This document shows positions 35,467 to 43,880 of a stretch of DNA of 64,000 bases, one piece after another. The notes beneath the pieces are model-generated. The model was not told the DNA's origin. It searched no databases and worked only from the letters and a program-made list of their open reading frames with translations. The position numbers and the translations under genes are program-made. This DNA comes from an uncultured Pseudomonadota bacterium (GTDB taxonomy: Bacteria; Myxococcota_A; Bradymonadia; Bradymonadales; Bradymonadaceae). Position 1 is the stretch's first letter. Each line of letters opens with the position of its first letter. The stretch spans positions 1-64,000 of the forward strand of contig CAJXPB010000002.1 of assembly GCA_913057905.1 (NCBI GenBank), in the 5' to 3' direction.

Positions 35467-36102
35467 ATGGCGTTCGTTGGAATCGACCTATCCGGCCCAA
35501 GCAACCTATCAGATACCGCCGTCGTCACAATTGACGACGACGGCACGTATCGGTGGCACGGCCGCGGGTTTGGCGATCGGGATATCATGGAACGTCTCGA
35601 CGCGATCGAGGATCTGCAGGCGGTGGGACTCGATGCGCCGCTCTCGTACAATCCGGGAGGCGGCGACCGTCCCGCCGAGCGCAGCCTCCGAACGGCACTC
35701 ACCGAAGCGGGAGGCACGTCGAGCTCCGTGATGCCGCCGACGATGACGCGCATGGCGTATTTGACGCTGCGCGGAATCTCGCTGGCCCGGCTGCTCGAAC
35801 ATACATTGGGCTTGGGCCCCTCACGGATCGTCGAAGTCCACCCAACGTCGGCCCTGGTGCTCGGTGGAGCCGAAGCCGACGACGTCGATGCCCTCAAAAT
35901 CGAACGGGCCGCCCGACGTCGAATCGTGACATGGCTCAACCAGGAGGGCGGACTGCGAGGACTCCCCGACGGAATCGCCGACTCGGACCACCTGGTCGCG
36001 GCGGCCTCGGTGGCGATGGCCATGCTGCGATGGAGACGCGGCTCGCCGGCCTTTGAGCATCCCGCCGACCCGCCGATTCATCCGCACACCGTCATTGCCT
36101 GA
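35467..36102 (+). CDS. DUF429 domain protein
   Basis: A 211-residue protein of the DUF429 type, a predicted RNase H-like fold of unknown activity. The N-terminal FVGIDLSGPSNLSDTAV has the conserved Asp of the first strand, the second strand gives VGLDAPLSYN and the C-terminal helix region has GIADSDHLVAAASVAMA with the conserved acidic residue. These positions are those expected for metal-binding acids of RNase H-like folds. ATG 35467 starts the standard domain. It is divergent from the Hydin-like lipoprotein and convergent with the vWA protein. Confidence 0.8.
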   Translation: MAFVGIDLSGPSNLSDTAVVTIDDDGTYRWHGRGFGDRDIMERLDAIEDLQAVGLDAPLSYNPGGGDRPAERSLRTALTEAGGTSSSVMPPTMTRMAYLTLRGISLARLLEHTLGLGPSRIVEVHPTSALVLGGAEADDVDALKIERAARRRIVTWLNQEGGLRGLPDGIADSDHLVAAASVAMAMLRWRRGSPAFEHPADPPIHPHTVIA

Positions 36103-36114
36103 ACGATTCGACCG

Positions 36115-37953
36115 TCACTCGCCGAAGCACTGACCCGGATTGCCGGTCGTCCCGGTGCAGCGGTCGGAACAACACTGACCGTCCTGGGTGCAGGTGACGC
36201 CGGTGACCCGGCACGTCGGTCCGCAGGTGCCGTCGTCGCGACAGTTGCCACCGCAACACTCGTCATTCGTCGAGCACGAGTTCCCGCCGATGGTGCAGTC
36301 GGGACATCCCTCGTCGACCTCGTCGTCACAGTCGTCGTCCATGCCGTTGCAGATTTCGCGACTGCAGGGCTGGCACTTGGGGATCTCATCGACTTCGCCG
36401 TCGCAGTCGTTGTCTTTGTAGTCGCAGACCTCCTCGTTGACGGGCATGCACTGGGTCTTGCACCCCGCCTCGATGATCAGGGGGTCCTGAGTATCGGGCG
36501 GAAGGCTGTTGAGTTGGTTGCAAGCCGACTCCGACAGCGTCAGCGTGGACGTGTTTGAATCGTAGTTGTAATCGCTGAGCGGCAGATAACTCCCGTCGAC
36601 CTGTACCCACAGCTTGTTGCCGTCGAAGCTCATCGGATCGGTGAGCTGGAATTCGCAGGAGATGACTTCGTCGGCGATCTCCCCGATGACCTGGGTCAAT
36701 TGCGATTGATTGCTCGCGAAATACGAACTGCCCGTTCCGCCCTGCTGGGCGATCTGGTCGAGCTGCATCTGGTCGGCCTCGCTGGTAAAGCCGATGGCAT
36801 AGACGGATACGCCCGCCTGATTGTGGAGGTTGCCAGCCGCGGTGTCTGGATCACAGGCCGGCACATCATCGGAACGACCGTCGGAGATCGCGATCACGGC
36901 CTTCGTCCGCACGCTGGACTGCGGATCCATGGGCAACTCGTAAAGTTGGTCGACGCGCACCTGCTCCAGGGCGGCACCAAGCTTCGTGTTTCCATCCCCG
37001 GTCACCGACGCGTACGAGCTCTGGATGTCGTTGAGGGTGTGGGTATCGAGCATGTCGAGCTGTTCGGGCCACGTTCCGGGACAGGTCGTCGAATCGAAGG
37101 CCAGAAGTCCGAAGTTCGCGTCCCCGAACAGGTCATTGGTGATCGTATCCAGCGCATTTTTGGCCGCCGCCATCTTCGAGCCGGATCCGGAGCCCATCGA
37201 CCCGGATTTGTCGAGCACGAAATAGATGTTCGGCTTCAGGTTCTTGAACTGTTCATCCTTTGTCTTGCAGATGTCGCCGACGGGCTGAGGCGTGCAGGCA
37301 TCGCCCTGGCCGTCGTTGTTGCTGTCGGCCTGATCGAAGTTGGCGACATCATCGCAGTTGTCGCAGGCATTCCCGAGTCCATCGCCGTCGGGATCGAGCT
37401 GGTCTGGATTGGGGACGCCCGGGCAGTTGTCATCGACCTCGTCGACACCATCGCCGTCCAGGTCGGTCTCCGGGTCATAACTCTTTCCATCCTCACACGC
37501 GTCGCCCGGGGGCATGCCATCGGAATCGACTTGGTCTGCATTGGCAACCTCCGGACAATTGTCGCACGCGTCGCCGATGCCATCCTCGTCGGTGTCGGCC
37601 TGACCCGGATTGTCGACGGTCGGGCAATTGTCGAAGCGACACAGGATGTCGTCGCCATCGTCGTCGGTCCACTTCTCGCAGCTTGCTCCGGGACCGCCGC
37701 CATCGCCTCCCGCTTCGCCGCCATCTTCGGCGTCTTCGGCGTCCATGCCGCCGTCGTCGTCGGCATCGGCGTCCCCGCCATCGGTCACCGACCCGTCGGC
37801 ATCCATGCCACCGTCGCCGGGCGCCACACACGAACCATCGGGGGCTTCGACGAGACCATCGCTGCACGGACTCCCCGGGATGTCGTCCTCGCAGCCGAGG
37901 CTCACGACTCCGATGGCTCCGACGACTGCCAGAATGCTCGCCCACGTCTTCAT
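36115..37953 (-). CDS. vWA-domain lipoprotein with thrombospondin-3 and MopE-like metal-binding motifs
   Basis: A 612-residue lipoprotein. The signal peptide ends in lipobox SLGC, and an acidic Asp/Gly-rich linker follows. Residues about 100-215 contain four calcium-binding thrombospondin type 3-like repeats (such as DTDEDGIGDACDNCPEV). A von Willebrand A domain (about 238-430) has the MIDAS loop FVLDKSGSMG, though the rest of the metal site was not checked. The C-terminus has two MopE-like motifs, CDYKDNDCDGEVDE and CNGMDDDCDDEVDEGC, and two Cys knots. GGAG lies eight bases before ATG 37953. It should be an extracytoplasmic, calcium-dependent binding protein (inference). Confidence 0.88.
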   Translation of the reverse strand: MKTWASILAVVGAIGVVSLGCEDDIPGSPCSDGLVEAPDGSCVAPGDGGMDADGSVTDGGDADADDDGGMDAEDAEDGGEAGGDGGGPGASCEKWTDDDGDDILCRFDNCPTVDNPGQADTDEDGIGDACDNCPEVANADQVDSDGMPPGDACEDGKSYDPETDLDGDGVDEVDDNCPGVPNPDQLDPDGDGLGNACDNCDDVANFDQADSNNDGQGDACTPQPVGDICKTKDEQFKNLKPNIYFVLDKSGSMGSGSGSKMAAAKNALDTITNDLFGDANFGLLAFDSTTCPGTWPEQLDMLDTHTLNDIQSSYASVTGDGNTKLGAALEQVRVDQLYELPMDPQSSVRTKAVIAISDGRSDDVPACDPDTAAGNLHNQAGVSVYAIGFTSEADQMQLDQIAQQGGTGSSYFASNQSQLTQVIGEIADEVISCEFQLTDPMSFDGNKLWVQVDGSYLPLSDYNYDSNTSTLTLSESACNQLNSLPPDTQDPLIIEAGCKTQCMPVNEEVCDYKDNDCDGEVDEIPKCQPCSREICNGMDDDCDDEVDEGCPDCTIGGNSCSTNDECCGGNCRDDGTCGPTCRVTGVTCTQDGQCCSDRCTGTTGNPGQCFGE

Positions 37954-38152
37954 CACATACTCCACGTTCGGGTTCCCCGGCACCGAGACAATCAACAGGT
38001 ATCAAAACCTAGTGACTTGCAGGATACCCCGAGACCGACTTTCGAATAAGCGAATAGCTTTCCCTCTCAAGCCTCGTAAATTCCCCATCAATTTTCAAGG
38101 AATTTTCGGGTGACACTCGGGGGGAAACCCGGCACCGGGCGCCCTGGAGGAA

Positions 38153-38674
38153 TCACCACCCCAGGGTGATGAGTATCTTGGTCGACAGCGCCAGCGAGAC
38201 CGCGAGCATCAAGGCTGCAGCCCCCAGAGTACGGATCCAGACCTGGCGGTCGTGCCAAAACACCGACCGGTCTTCGCTGCGCCAGAAGATGAGGGCGGCC
38301 AAGCCGACCCCGAAGTTCAATCCGGCCCGCATCATCCGGAGCGTCGTGTCGCCGAGTTGCCCACCGAAGATGACCGTGGCCCCCTGGACGGCGCACCACC
38401 CGGCTGCAGCGATCGCAACCAGGACCACCCCGCGGCGCGTGGTCAACCGACGCGGAGCTACGAGCACGGCACCGACGAGGGTCGCCAGCGGCCCCACCAA
38501 AAACCCCGACTGCAGCAACAGATACGGTGATAGATAGGGCTTTTTGCGGTCACGTTTCCGCAAGCCGGGCCCTTTGACCACCGGTTTGGGCTCTTCACCT
38601 TCGACGCCGTCGTCGCGTCGCGTCCGCCGCCGCGCCTCTTCCCACTGCTCTTCGATGTCCAGTTGATCGTTCAC
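38153..38674 (-). CDS. Hypothetical membrane protein
   Basis: A 173-residue protein of unknown family. Residues 1-45 are charged and polar, then four hydrophobic segments follow (LQSGFLVGPLATLVGAVLV, GVVLVAIAAAGWCAV, MRAGLNFGVGLAALIFW, and LGAAALMLAVSLALS). GTG 38674 is preferred because GGAGG lies five bases upstream; an ATG at 38713 in the same frame would add 13 residues. The gene is divergent from the pyruvate dehydrogenase operon. Function is unknown. Confidence 0.65.
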   Translation of the reverse strand: MNDQLDIEEQWEEARRRTRRDDGVEGEEPKPVVKGPGLRKRDRKKPYLSPYLLLQSGFLVGPLATLVGAVLVAPRRLTTRRGVVLVAIAAAGWCAVQGATVIFGGQLGDTTLRMMRAGLNFGVGLAALIFWRSEDRSVFWHDRQVWIRTLGAAALMLAVSLALSTKILITLGW

Positions 38675-38745
38675 TGCTTCCTCCACTCGCAATCGACGCC
38701 GTCCCCATACCATGCTCGCCCAGGCTTGTCGGGGGTCACCAAAGC

Positions 38746-38774
38746 TTGACGATTCAAGTCCATCTGGTTACCCA
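38746..38774 (+). promoter_or_regulatory. Putative promoter of pyruvate dehydrogenase operon
   Basis: TTGACG at 38746-38751, a 17-base spacer and TACCCA at 38769-38774, about 80 bases before the ATG at 38858. The -10 is weak except for TA. Confidence 0.4.
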
Positions 38775-38857
38775 CGCTGCGCATGAAGACTGGGACCCCG
38801 CCCGATCATCTCGAACGCGGGGCGCACCATGAATTTTCGTACTGTGCGAGACAAACG

Positions 38858-39907
38858 ATGAGCGACAATGAATCTGAAAACGAGACCCTGATGGCGCTGA
38901 AGGCCGAACTCGGCGACCAGGCCCTCGAGGAGCTCGGCGAAGAAAAGGTCGTGTCGATGTATAAAGACATGGTCCGCATTCGCCGCTTCGAGGACCAGGC
39001 CGGCAGAGCCTACCAGCAAAAGAAGGTCAAGGGCTTTTGCCACCTGTACACCGGCCAGGAGGCCTGTGCGGTCGGCGCCATCAACGCCCTGCGCGACGAC
39101 GACAACGTCATCGCCGCCTATCGAGAGCACGGGCACGCACTGGCCCGCGGGCTGGACCCGGACCGCGTCATGGCGGAGTTGTTCGGCAAGGCGGCCGGAG
39201 TGACAAACGGAAAGGGCGGGTCGATGCACCTGTTTAATGTGGATAAAAACTTCTACGGCGGATGGGCCATCGTCGGCGGCCACCTTCCCGTCGCCGCAGG
39301 CATGGCGTTTGCCACGGAGTACAGGGACCTCGATGAAGTCACGATGTGCTTCTTCGGAGAGGGCTCGATTCACCAGGGCGTCTTCCACGAGGCCGCCAAC
39401 ATGGCCGAGGTCTACGACCTGCCGGTTGTCTTCGTCATCGAAGACAACCGCTACGCCATGGGCACCGAGCTCAGCCGCGTCAGTGCCGTCACCGACCTCA
39501 AAAAGAAGGCGAAGGCCTACGACATGAAGGCCTTCGGCGCCGACGGACAGGATATGTTCGACGTCTGGTCGACCTCCAAAGACGCGGTCGACTACGCGCG
39601 AAACGAATCTCGCCCCGCACTGATTCACCTGGACACCTACCGCTACAAGGGTCACTCGATGACCGACCCGGCCACGTACCGGGACAAAGACGAGGTCGCC
39701 GACGAACAACGTCGCGATCCGATCCAGCGGATGAGCAACTGGCTGGTCGACCAAGAAATCATGGCCGACGACGATCTCTCCGAAATCGACGAGGCCGCCA
39801 AGGAGATGGCGAGCGACGCCGTCGACTTCGCCGACCAGGCAGACTTTCCGGACCTTGATTCGCTCACTGACGATGTCTACGTCGACTGGCCCTGGGAGAT
39901 CCGATGA
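38858..39907 (+). CDS. pdhA: Pyruvate dehydrogenase E1 component, alpha subunit
   Basis: A 349-residue E1 alpha subunit, which with E1 beta decarboxylates pyruvate using thiamine diphosphate and acetylates the E2 lipoyl arm. The TPP-binding motif is GEGSIHQGVFHEAANMA ending VIEDN, a GEG variant of the usual GDG-x26-N. YREHGHALARG and RYKGHSMTDPATYR (phosphorylation-loop region) fit pyruvate-type E1. ATG 38858 is chosen; in-frame ATG 38783 would add 25 non-conserved residues. It overlaps pdhB by four bases (ATGA). Confidence 0.94.
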   Translation: MSDNESENETLMALKAELGDQALEELGEEKVVSMYKDMVRIRRFEDQAGRAYQQKKVKGFCHLYTGQEACAVGAINALRDDDNVIAAYREHGHALARGLDPDRVMAELFGKAAGVTNGKGGSMHLFNVDKNFYGGWAIVGGHLPVAAGMAFATEYRDLDEVTMCFFGEGSIHQGVFHEAANMAEVYDLPVVFVIEDNRYAMGTELSRVSAVTDLKKKAKAYDMKAFGADGQDMFDVWSTSKDAVDYARNESRPALIHLDTYRYKGHSMTDPATYRDKDEVADEQRRDPIQRMSNWLVDQEIMADDDLSEIDEAAKEMASDAVDFADQADFPDLDSLTDDVYVDWPWEIR

Positions 39908-40899
39908 GCCGCGAAATTACGTACCGACAAGCACTGAACGAAGCGCTTTTCGAAGAGATGCACCGCGACGAAGACGTCTTCCTCATGGGCGAGGAAGTCG
40001 CCGAGTACGACGGTGCCTACAAGGTCAGCAAAGGTCTGCTCGATGAATTCGGGTCCGACCGCGTCATCGACACGCCCATCGCCGAGGCCGGATTCAGCGG
40101 CATCGGCATCGGGGCGGCGATGATGGAGACGCGCCCGGTCATCGAGATGATGACCTTCAACTTTGCCATCCTGGCCCTCGACCAGATCCTCAACAACGCC
40201 GCGAAACTGCGGTCGATGTCGGGCGGGCAGTTGAGCTGCCCCATCGTCATCCGAGGCCCGGGCGGCGCCGGCGGCGCGCTGGGTGCCACCCACTCCCAGT
40301 CGCTGGAGGCCCAGTACGCCCACGTGCCCGGCCTGAAGGTGATGATGCCGTCGACGCCCGCAGACGCGAAGGGCATGCTCAAGACGGCGATCCGTGACCC
40401 CGACCCGGTGATCTTCATCGAGTCGGAGGTCATGTACAACTTCACCGGCGAGGCGCCCGACGCCGACGAAGAGTACACGATCCCCGTCGGCTCGGCCGAC
40501 ATCAAACGCGAGGGCTCCGACTGCACGGTCGTCACCTGGAGCCGCGTCTACCACGACGCCGTCGACGCCTGTGAGACACTCGAAGAAGAGTACGACATCG
40601 ACGTCGACCTGGTGGACCTGCGCTCGATCCGTCCCTTCGACAAGGAGACGATCGCCGAGTCGGTCAAAAAGACCAACCGCGTGGTTGTCGTCGAAGAGGG
40701 GTGGCCGCACGCCTCGGTCGGCTCGTCGATTAGCTCCTGGATCAGCCGGGAGCTGTTTGACTTCCTCGACGCCCCGGTCGGCCGCGTGCACCAGCGCGAC
40801 GTCCCGATGCCGTACGCCTTCAACCTGGAGGCCGAATCCCTGCCCCAGGCCGAGGACGTCGTCGAAGCGGTCAAAGAGGCCACGTACTACAGTTTCTAG
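39904..40899 (+). CDS. pdhB: Pyruvate dehydrogenase E1 component, beta subunit
   Basis: A 331-residue E1 beta subunit completing the heterotetrameric E1. It begins EITYRQALNEALFEEMHRDE and has MGEEVAEYDGAYKVSKGL, DTPIAEAGFSGIGIGAAM and the transketolase C-terminal domain with VVVEEGWPHASVGSSI. Start and upstream stop overlap as ATGA, indicating translational coupling with pdhA. E2 follows after 33 bases. Branched-chain E1 is an alternative but the order and sequence favour pyruvate. Confidence 0.94.
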   Translation: MSREITYRQALNEALFEEMHRDEDVFLMGEEVAEYDGAYKVSKGLLDEFGSDRVIDTPIAEAGFSGIGIGAAMMETRPVIEMMTFNFAILALDQILNNAAKLRSMSGGQLSCPIVIRGPGGAGGALGATHSQSLEAQYAHVPGLKVMMPSTPADAKGMLKTAIRDPDPVIFIESEVMYNFTGEAPDADEEYTIPVGSADIKREGSDCTVVTWSRVYHDAVDACETLEEEYDIDVDLVDLRSIRPFDKETIAESVKKTNRVVVVEEGWPHASVGSSISSWISRELFDFLDAPVGRVHQRDVPMPYAFNLEAESLPQAEDVVEAVKEATYYSF

Positions 40900-40932
40900 A
40901 AATCACGTTCTCGCTGCTGGATAGATATTACC

Positions 40933-42273
40933 ATGGCTGAAATTGTCGAAATGATCGCCCTCAGTCCGACCATGGAGGAGGGTACGCTCGCGGAGTGGTA
41001 TAAGTCGGAAGGCGACACCGTCGAAGAAGGCGAGATCATCGCCGACGTGGAGACCGACAAAGCCACGATGGAGATGGAGTCGTGGTATGACGGCACGATG
41101 CTCAAGATCTTTGCCGAGGCCGGCAGCACGGTCGCCGTCGGCGACGCGCTGGCCATCGTCGGCGAAGAAGGTGAGGACATCAGCGACCTCATCGACCAGA
41201 TCAAAAGCGGCGGCGCGCCCACGTCTGACGAAGGCGACGCCGCAGCCGAAGCCCCCGAAGAGGCGGGCGAGGAAGCTGGCGACGATGCCGGCGAGGAACC
41301 GGCGGCCGAACCCGCCGCTTCCGACGACGCTGCGCCGGCTGCCGACGTCGAGACCGACGAGGGCCGCCTGCGCGCCAGCCCGCTGGCACGCCGCATCGCC
41401 GCCGACAACGACATTCAAATCGCCCGCGTCGAAGGAACCGGCCCGTCCGGTCGGATCATCAAGGCCGACGTGGAGCGCTTCATCGAAGAGGGACCGGCCG
41501 AGCCCGCCGTAGCAGCCTCGGCTCCCGAGGTCGCCGCGGCGTCGGACATCCCCGCCGAGATCTTTCAGGCGCCCGACGTCCCCGGCGAGTCGATCCCGAT
41601 GAGCCAGATGCGCAAGACCATCGCCAAGCGGCTGCGCGCCTCCTGGCAGACGACGCCCCACTTCGCGCTGACGCGCGAGATCGATATGGGGCCGGCCATG
41701 GAGTACCGAAGTGAGCTCAACGAGGGGCTCGCCGAGGCCGAATGGGACGGCAAGATCTCGGTCAACGACCTCATCGTGAAGGCCTGCGCCCAGGCTCTGG
41801 AGAAGTATCCCAAGATGAACGTCTCCTACCAGGGAGACCACGTCATCCAGTTCGACGAGGTCAACATCGGCGTCGCCGTGGCCGTCGACGACGGTTTGGT
41901 CACCCCGACCATCAAGAACGCCGACGACAAGACGATCGGCACCATCTCCAACGAGGCCCGCTCGCTGGCCGAGAAGGCCCGCGACAAGGGTCTCGCGCCG
42001 GATGACTACGGAAACAGTACATTCAGCGTCAGCAACTTGGGGATGTTCGGCATCGATCACTTCATGGCGGTCATCAACCCGCCGGAGGCCGGCATCCTCG
42101 CCTGCGGCGCCGTCGAAGAGAAACCCGTCGTCGAAGATGGGGAGATCGAAGTCGGCACGCGCATGAAAGTCACGCTTTCGTGTGATCACCGCGCCGTGGA
42201 TGGAGCCATCGGCGCGCGTTTTCTGGCGCACGTGGCGGACCTGCTGGAGAACCCGGTGCTGCTGGCGATCTAA
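40933..42273 (+). CDS. pdhC: Dihydrolipoamide acetyltransferase, E2 of pyruvate dehydrogenase
   Basis: A 446-residue E2. One lipoyl domain (1-80) carries the lipoylated Lys43 in ETDKATME. An acidic Ala/Glu linker follows, then a peripheral subunit-binding domain (RASPLARRIAADNDI, about 145-185), a second linker and the acyltransferase domain (about 220-446) with catalytic histidine in SCDHRAVDGAIGARFLAH. It transfers acetyl groups to CoA. Lipoylation would depend on lipA (17441-18517). No E3 (dihydrolipoamide dehydrogenase) gene follows, and a repeat element begins two bases after the stop. Confidence 0.95.
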   Translation: MAEIVEMIALSPTMEEGTLAEWYKSEGDTVEEGEIIADVETDKATMEMESWYDGTMLKIFAEAGSTVAVGDALAIVGEEGEDISDLIDQIKSGGAPTSDEGDAAAEAPEEAGEEAGDDAGEEPAAEPAASDDAAPAADVETDEGRLRASPLARRIAADNDIQIARVEGTGPSGRIIKADVERFIEEGPAEPAVAASAPEVAAASDIPAEIFQAPDVPGESIPMSQMRKTIAKRLRASWQTTPHFALTREIDMGPAMEYRSELNEGLAEAEWDGKISVNDLIVKACAQALEKYPKMNVSYQGDHVIQFDEVNIGVAVAVDDGLVTPTIKNADDKTIGTISNEARSLAEKARDKGLAPDDYGNSTFSVSNLGMFGIDHFMAVINPPEAGILACGAVEEKPVVEDGEIEVGTRMKVTLSCDHRAVDGAIGARFLAHVADLLENPVLLAI

Positions 42274-42274
42274 G

Positions 42275-42755
42275 GTGTGCGGGCGTTGGACTCCCGGGGT
42301 TCGCTGGCTTTGGTAGGTGTGCGGGCGTTGGACTCCCGGGGTTCGCTGCGCTCACGCCCGGGTAACTCGATGTCGGCCGCGCGCCTCAGCGGCGCGGCGG
42401 CCTCGCGTTAGGAGTGCGTCAAAGCCTGACGCTGACGTGGGAGGGACTGCGGCGATCGTGGGCGTAAGGAAGAGTTGCACAACGAGGATCGTGGGTTCCA
42501 CGCAGCTGGACGCGAGGGCGAAGACTCGAGGTCGTGGATCCCAGATTCGTCGACCGCGAAGTCGTGGATCCCGGGCTCGTCGACTCCAAGCCTCCTTTTC
42601 CCTTTGCCTATTCCGCGGCCGAGCGCCTCTGGCGCGACAGCTGCAGAAGACCCTCGGTTCGATGCGCCGCGCACGGCGCGGCGAGAGGCCGGGGTGACCA
42701 TCGGCTCACGCCCGATCAAGCCCGTCCGACATCTCCAGCCAGCTTCCGATTCCCA
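42275..42755 (+). repeat. Dispersed hairpin-rich repeat element, copy A
   Basis: This roughly 480-base segment is homologous, in opposite orientation, to 57502-58048. Shared landmarks in order are a doubled GGGGTTCGCTG motif, GGCCGCGCGCC palindromes, GCAAAGCCTGA-like sequence, a 30-base tandem, TTTGCCTATTCCGCGGCCGA, the hairpin GCGCCGCGCACGGCGCGGCG and a terminal CATCTCCAGCC. Open frames inside are repetitive by-products of the DNA tandem and are not conserved coding sequence. It fills the whole gap between pdhC and a lipoprotein gene. The boundaries are set by where similarity with copy B ends, judged by eye. Confidence 0.75.
42525..42584 (+). repeat. 30-bp tandem repeat inside element A, two copies
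   Basis: Two 30-base units at 42525-42554 and 42555-42584, the second beginning CGCGAAGTCGTGGATCCC. They are the reverse complement of the three-copy tandem at 57687-57776 in element B, with a few differences. Units are contiguous with no spacers. Confidence 0.85.
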
Positions 42756-42777
42756 GAACCCCTTCCCAGCCAGCCCG

Positions 42778-43296
42778 TCAGCGGCAGGTCGCCGCCGGAC
42801 ATTTTCCACCAATCGTCGACCACGTCGGCATCTCTCGGGTGAGATCCAAAGCCCCATCACATTCGGCGCGCGCCATCCGGCGAGCGGCCGAACGGTCGGG
42901 ATGGACGCCCCATCCGCAGATGACATCCTCGCCACTTGCGGCACATTCACCGTCGACGAGCTTGCCTTTGTCGTTGGTGGGACAGAGACGAACGCAGGAG
43001 AAACACTGGTGTTCTTCGGGGCCTTTGGGCTCGGGCGGTGGCTCCTGCGGCTGGGCGGGTTCGGCGGCCGCCTGGTCGCCGGAGTCGTCACCGATCGTTC
43101 CTTTACTGGGCGCCTCTTCGGCATCCTCGGGGGTCTGGATAATCCGGAAGGGATCATCTTCCTCGGAGGGGGGTGAACCGACGACGGTTTGATCATCTTT
43201 TTGTTGCTCCGAGCCCGAACTCTGGCAACTCACGGCGGGAGCGGCGCAGCAGACAAGGATCAGACAGATGAGGCGGGTGCTCAGGTTCCGCTTCAC
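42778..43296 (-). CDS. Cys-containing lipoprotein
   Basis: A 172-residue lipoprotein with signal peptide RLICLILVCCAAPAVSC. A disordered Pro/Glu/Asp-rich stretch follows, and the C-terminal 80 residues hold eight cysteines, including CFSCVRLC and CPAATC, that probably form disulfides. I do not recognise the family. The start is GTG 43296, with GGGGG six bases upstream. It overlaps the GtrA stop by four bases (GTGA), so it is translationally coupled and is the last gene of a four-gene minus-strand operon. The open frame running far upstream is a shadow of GtrA. Confidence 0.75.
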   Translation of the reverse strand: MKRNLSTRLICLILVCCAAPAVSCQSSGSEQQKDDQTVVGSPPSEEDDPFRIIQTPEDAEEAPSKGTIGDDSGDQAAAEPAQPQEPPPEPKGPEEHQCFSCVRLCPTNDKGKLVDGECAASGEDVICGWGVHPDRSAARRMARAECDGALDLTREMPTWSTIGGKCPAATCR

Positions 43297-43880
43297 GACG
43301 TTCCCCCTTCGCCTTCGGCGGGATCGCGAAACGCCCAGAGATGGCCGACCAGAAAATTGATAGCCATGCCCAGCGCGATCCCCGTCAGGAGGGCCAGCCT
43401 GGGCGCCAGCGGGCCCGATGGAATCGAGATGCCCAGGACCGTCGCACCCGGAAAATGAAGGTCCAGGGGCCCCCAGATCCATGCTTTCGCCGGCCAGAAT
43501 GTCACGAACTGAACCCCACCGGCGACCGACGCCCCGATATAGTACTTGCCCATCCGGGCAAGCCATCCGCGGAAGCCGCCGTGTTTGGACCGATCGCCCC
43601 ACGTCCACAGGTCGTTGAGTACGAAATTGGTAAAGATACTGAAGGTGATCCCCAGAATCACGCCGACGGCGTGGGCGGGATCCGGGCCGAGGCCCAGGGC
43701 GACGGCGACCCCTATCTCGAAGAACAGCCAGTTGACGAAGACACCCACGCCACCGACCAACCCGAACTTCCACAGCCGTCGATGATTGCGCTTGACCCAA
43801 TCGACAGCCCAGAGCCCGAAATCCTCGGGTCGGTCGGTTGTCTCGGAGCTGTCGGTATCGTCGATGGGATGGGTGGTCAT
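43293..43880 (-). CDS. GtrA family membrane protein
   Basis: A 195-residue GtrA-like protein with four hydrophobic segments. GtrA proteins are thought to flip polyprenyl-linked sugars used in cell-surface polysaccharide modification. The family core is visible as KFGLVGGVGVFVNWLFF, ITFSIFTNFVLNDLWTW and the last helix INFLVGHLWAFRD. A charged N-terminus of about 30 residues precedes it. It overlaps the GNAT gene upstream by four bases and the lipoprotein gene downstream by four, giving a tightly coupled operon. No glycosyltransferase is adjacent. Confidence 0.88.
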   Translation of the reverse strand: MTTHPIDDTDSSETTDRPEDFGLWAVDWVKRNHRRLWKFGLVGGVGVFVNWLFFEIGVAVALGLGPDPAHAVGVILGITFSIFTNFVLNDLWTWGDRSKHGGFRGWLARMGKYYIGASVAGGVQFVTFWPAKAWIWGPLDLHFPGATVLGISIPSGPLAPRLALLTGIALGMAINFLVGHLWAFRDPAEGEGGTS

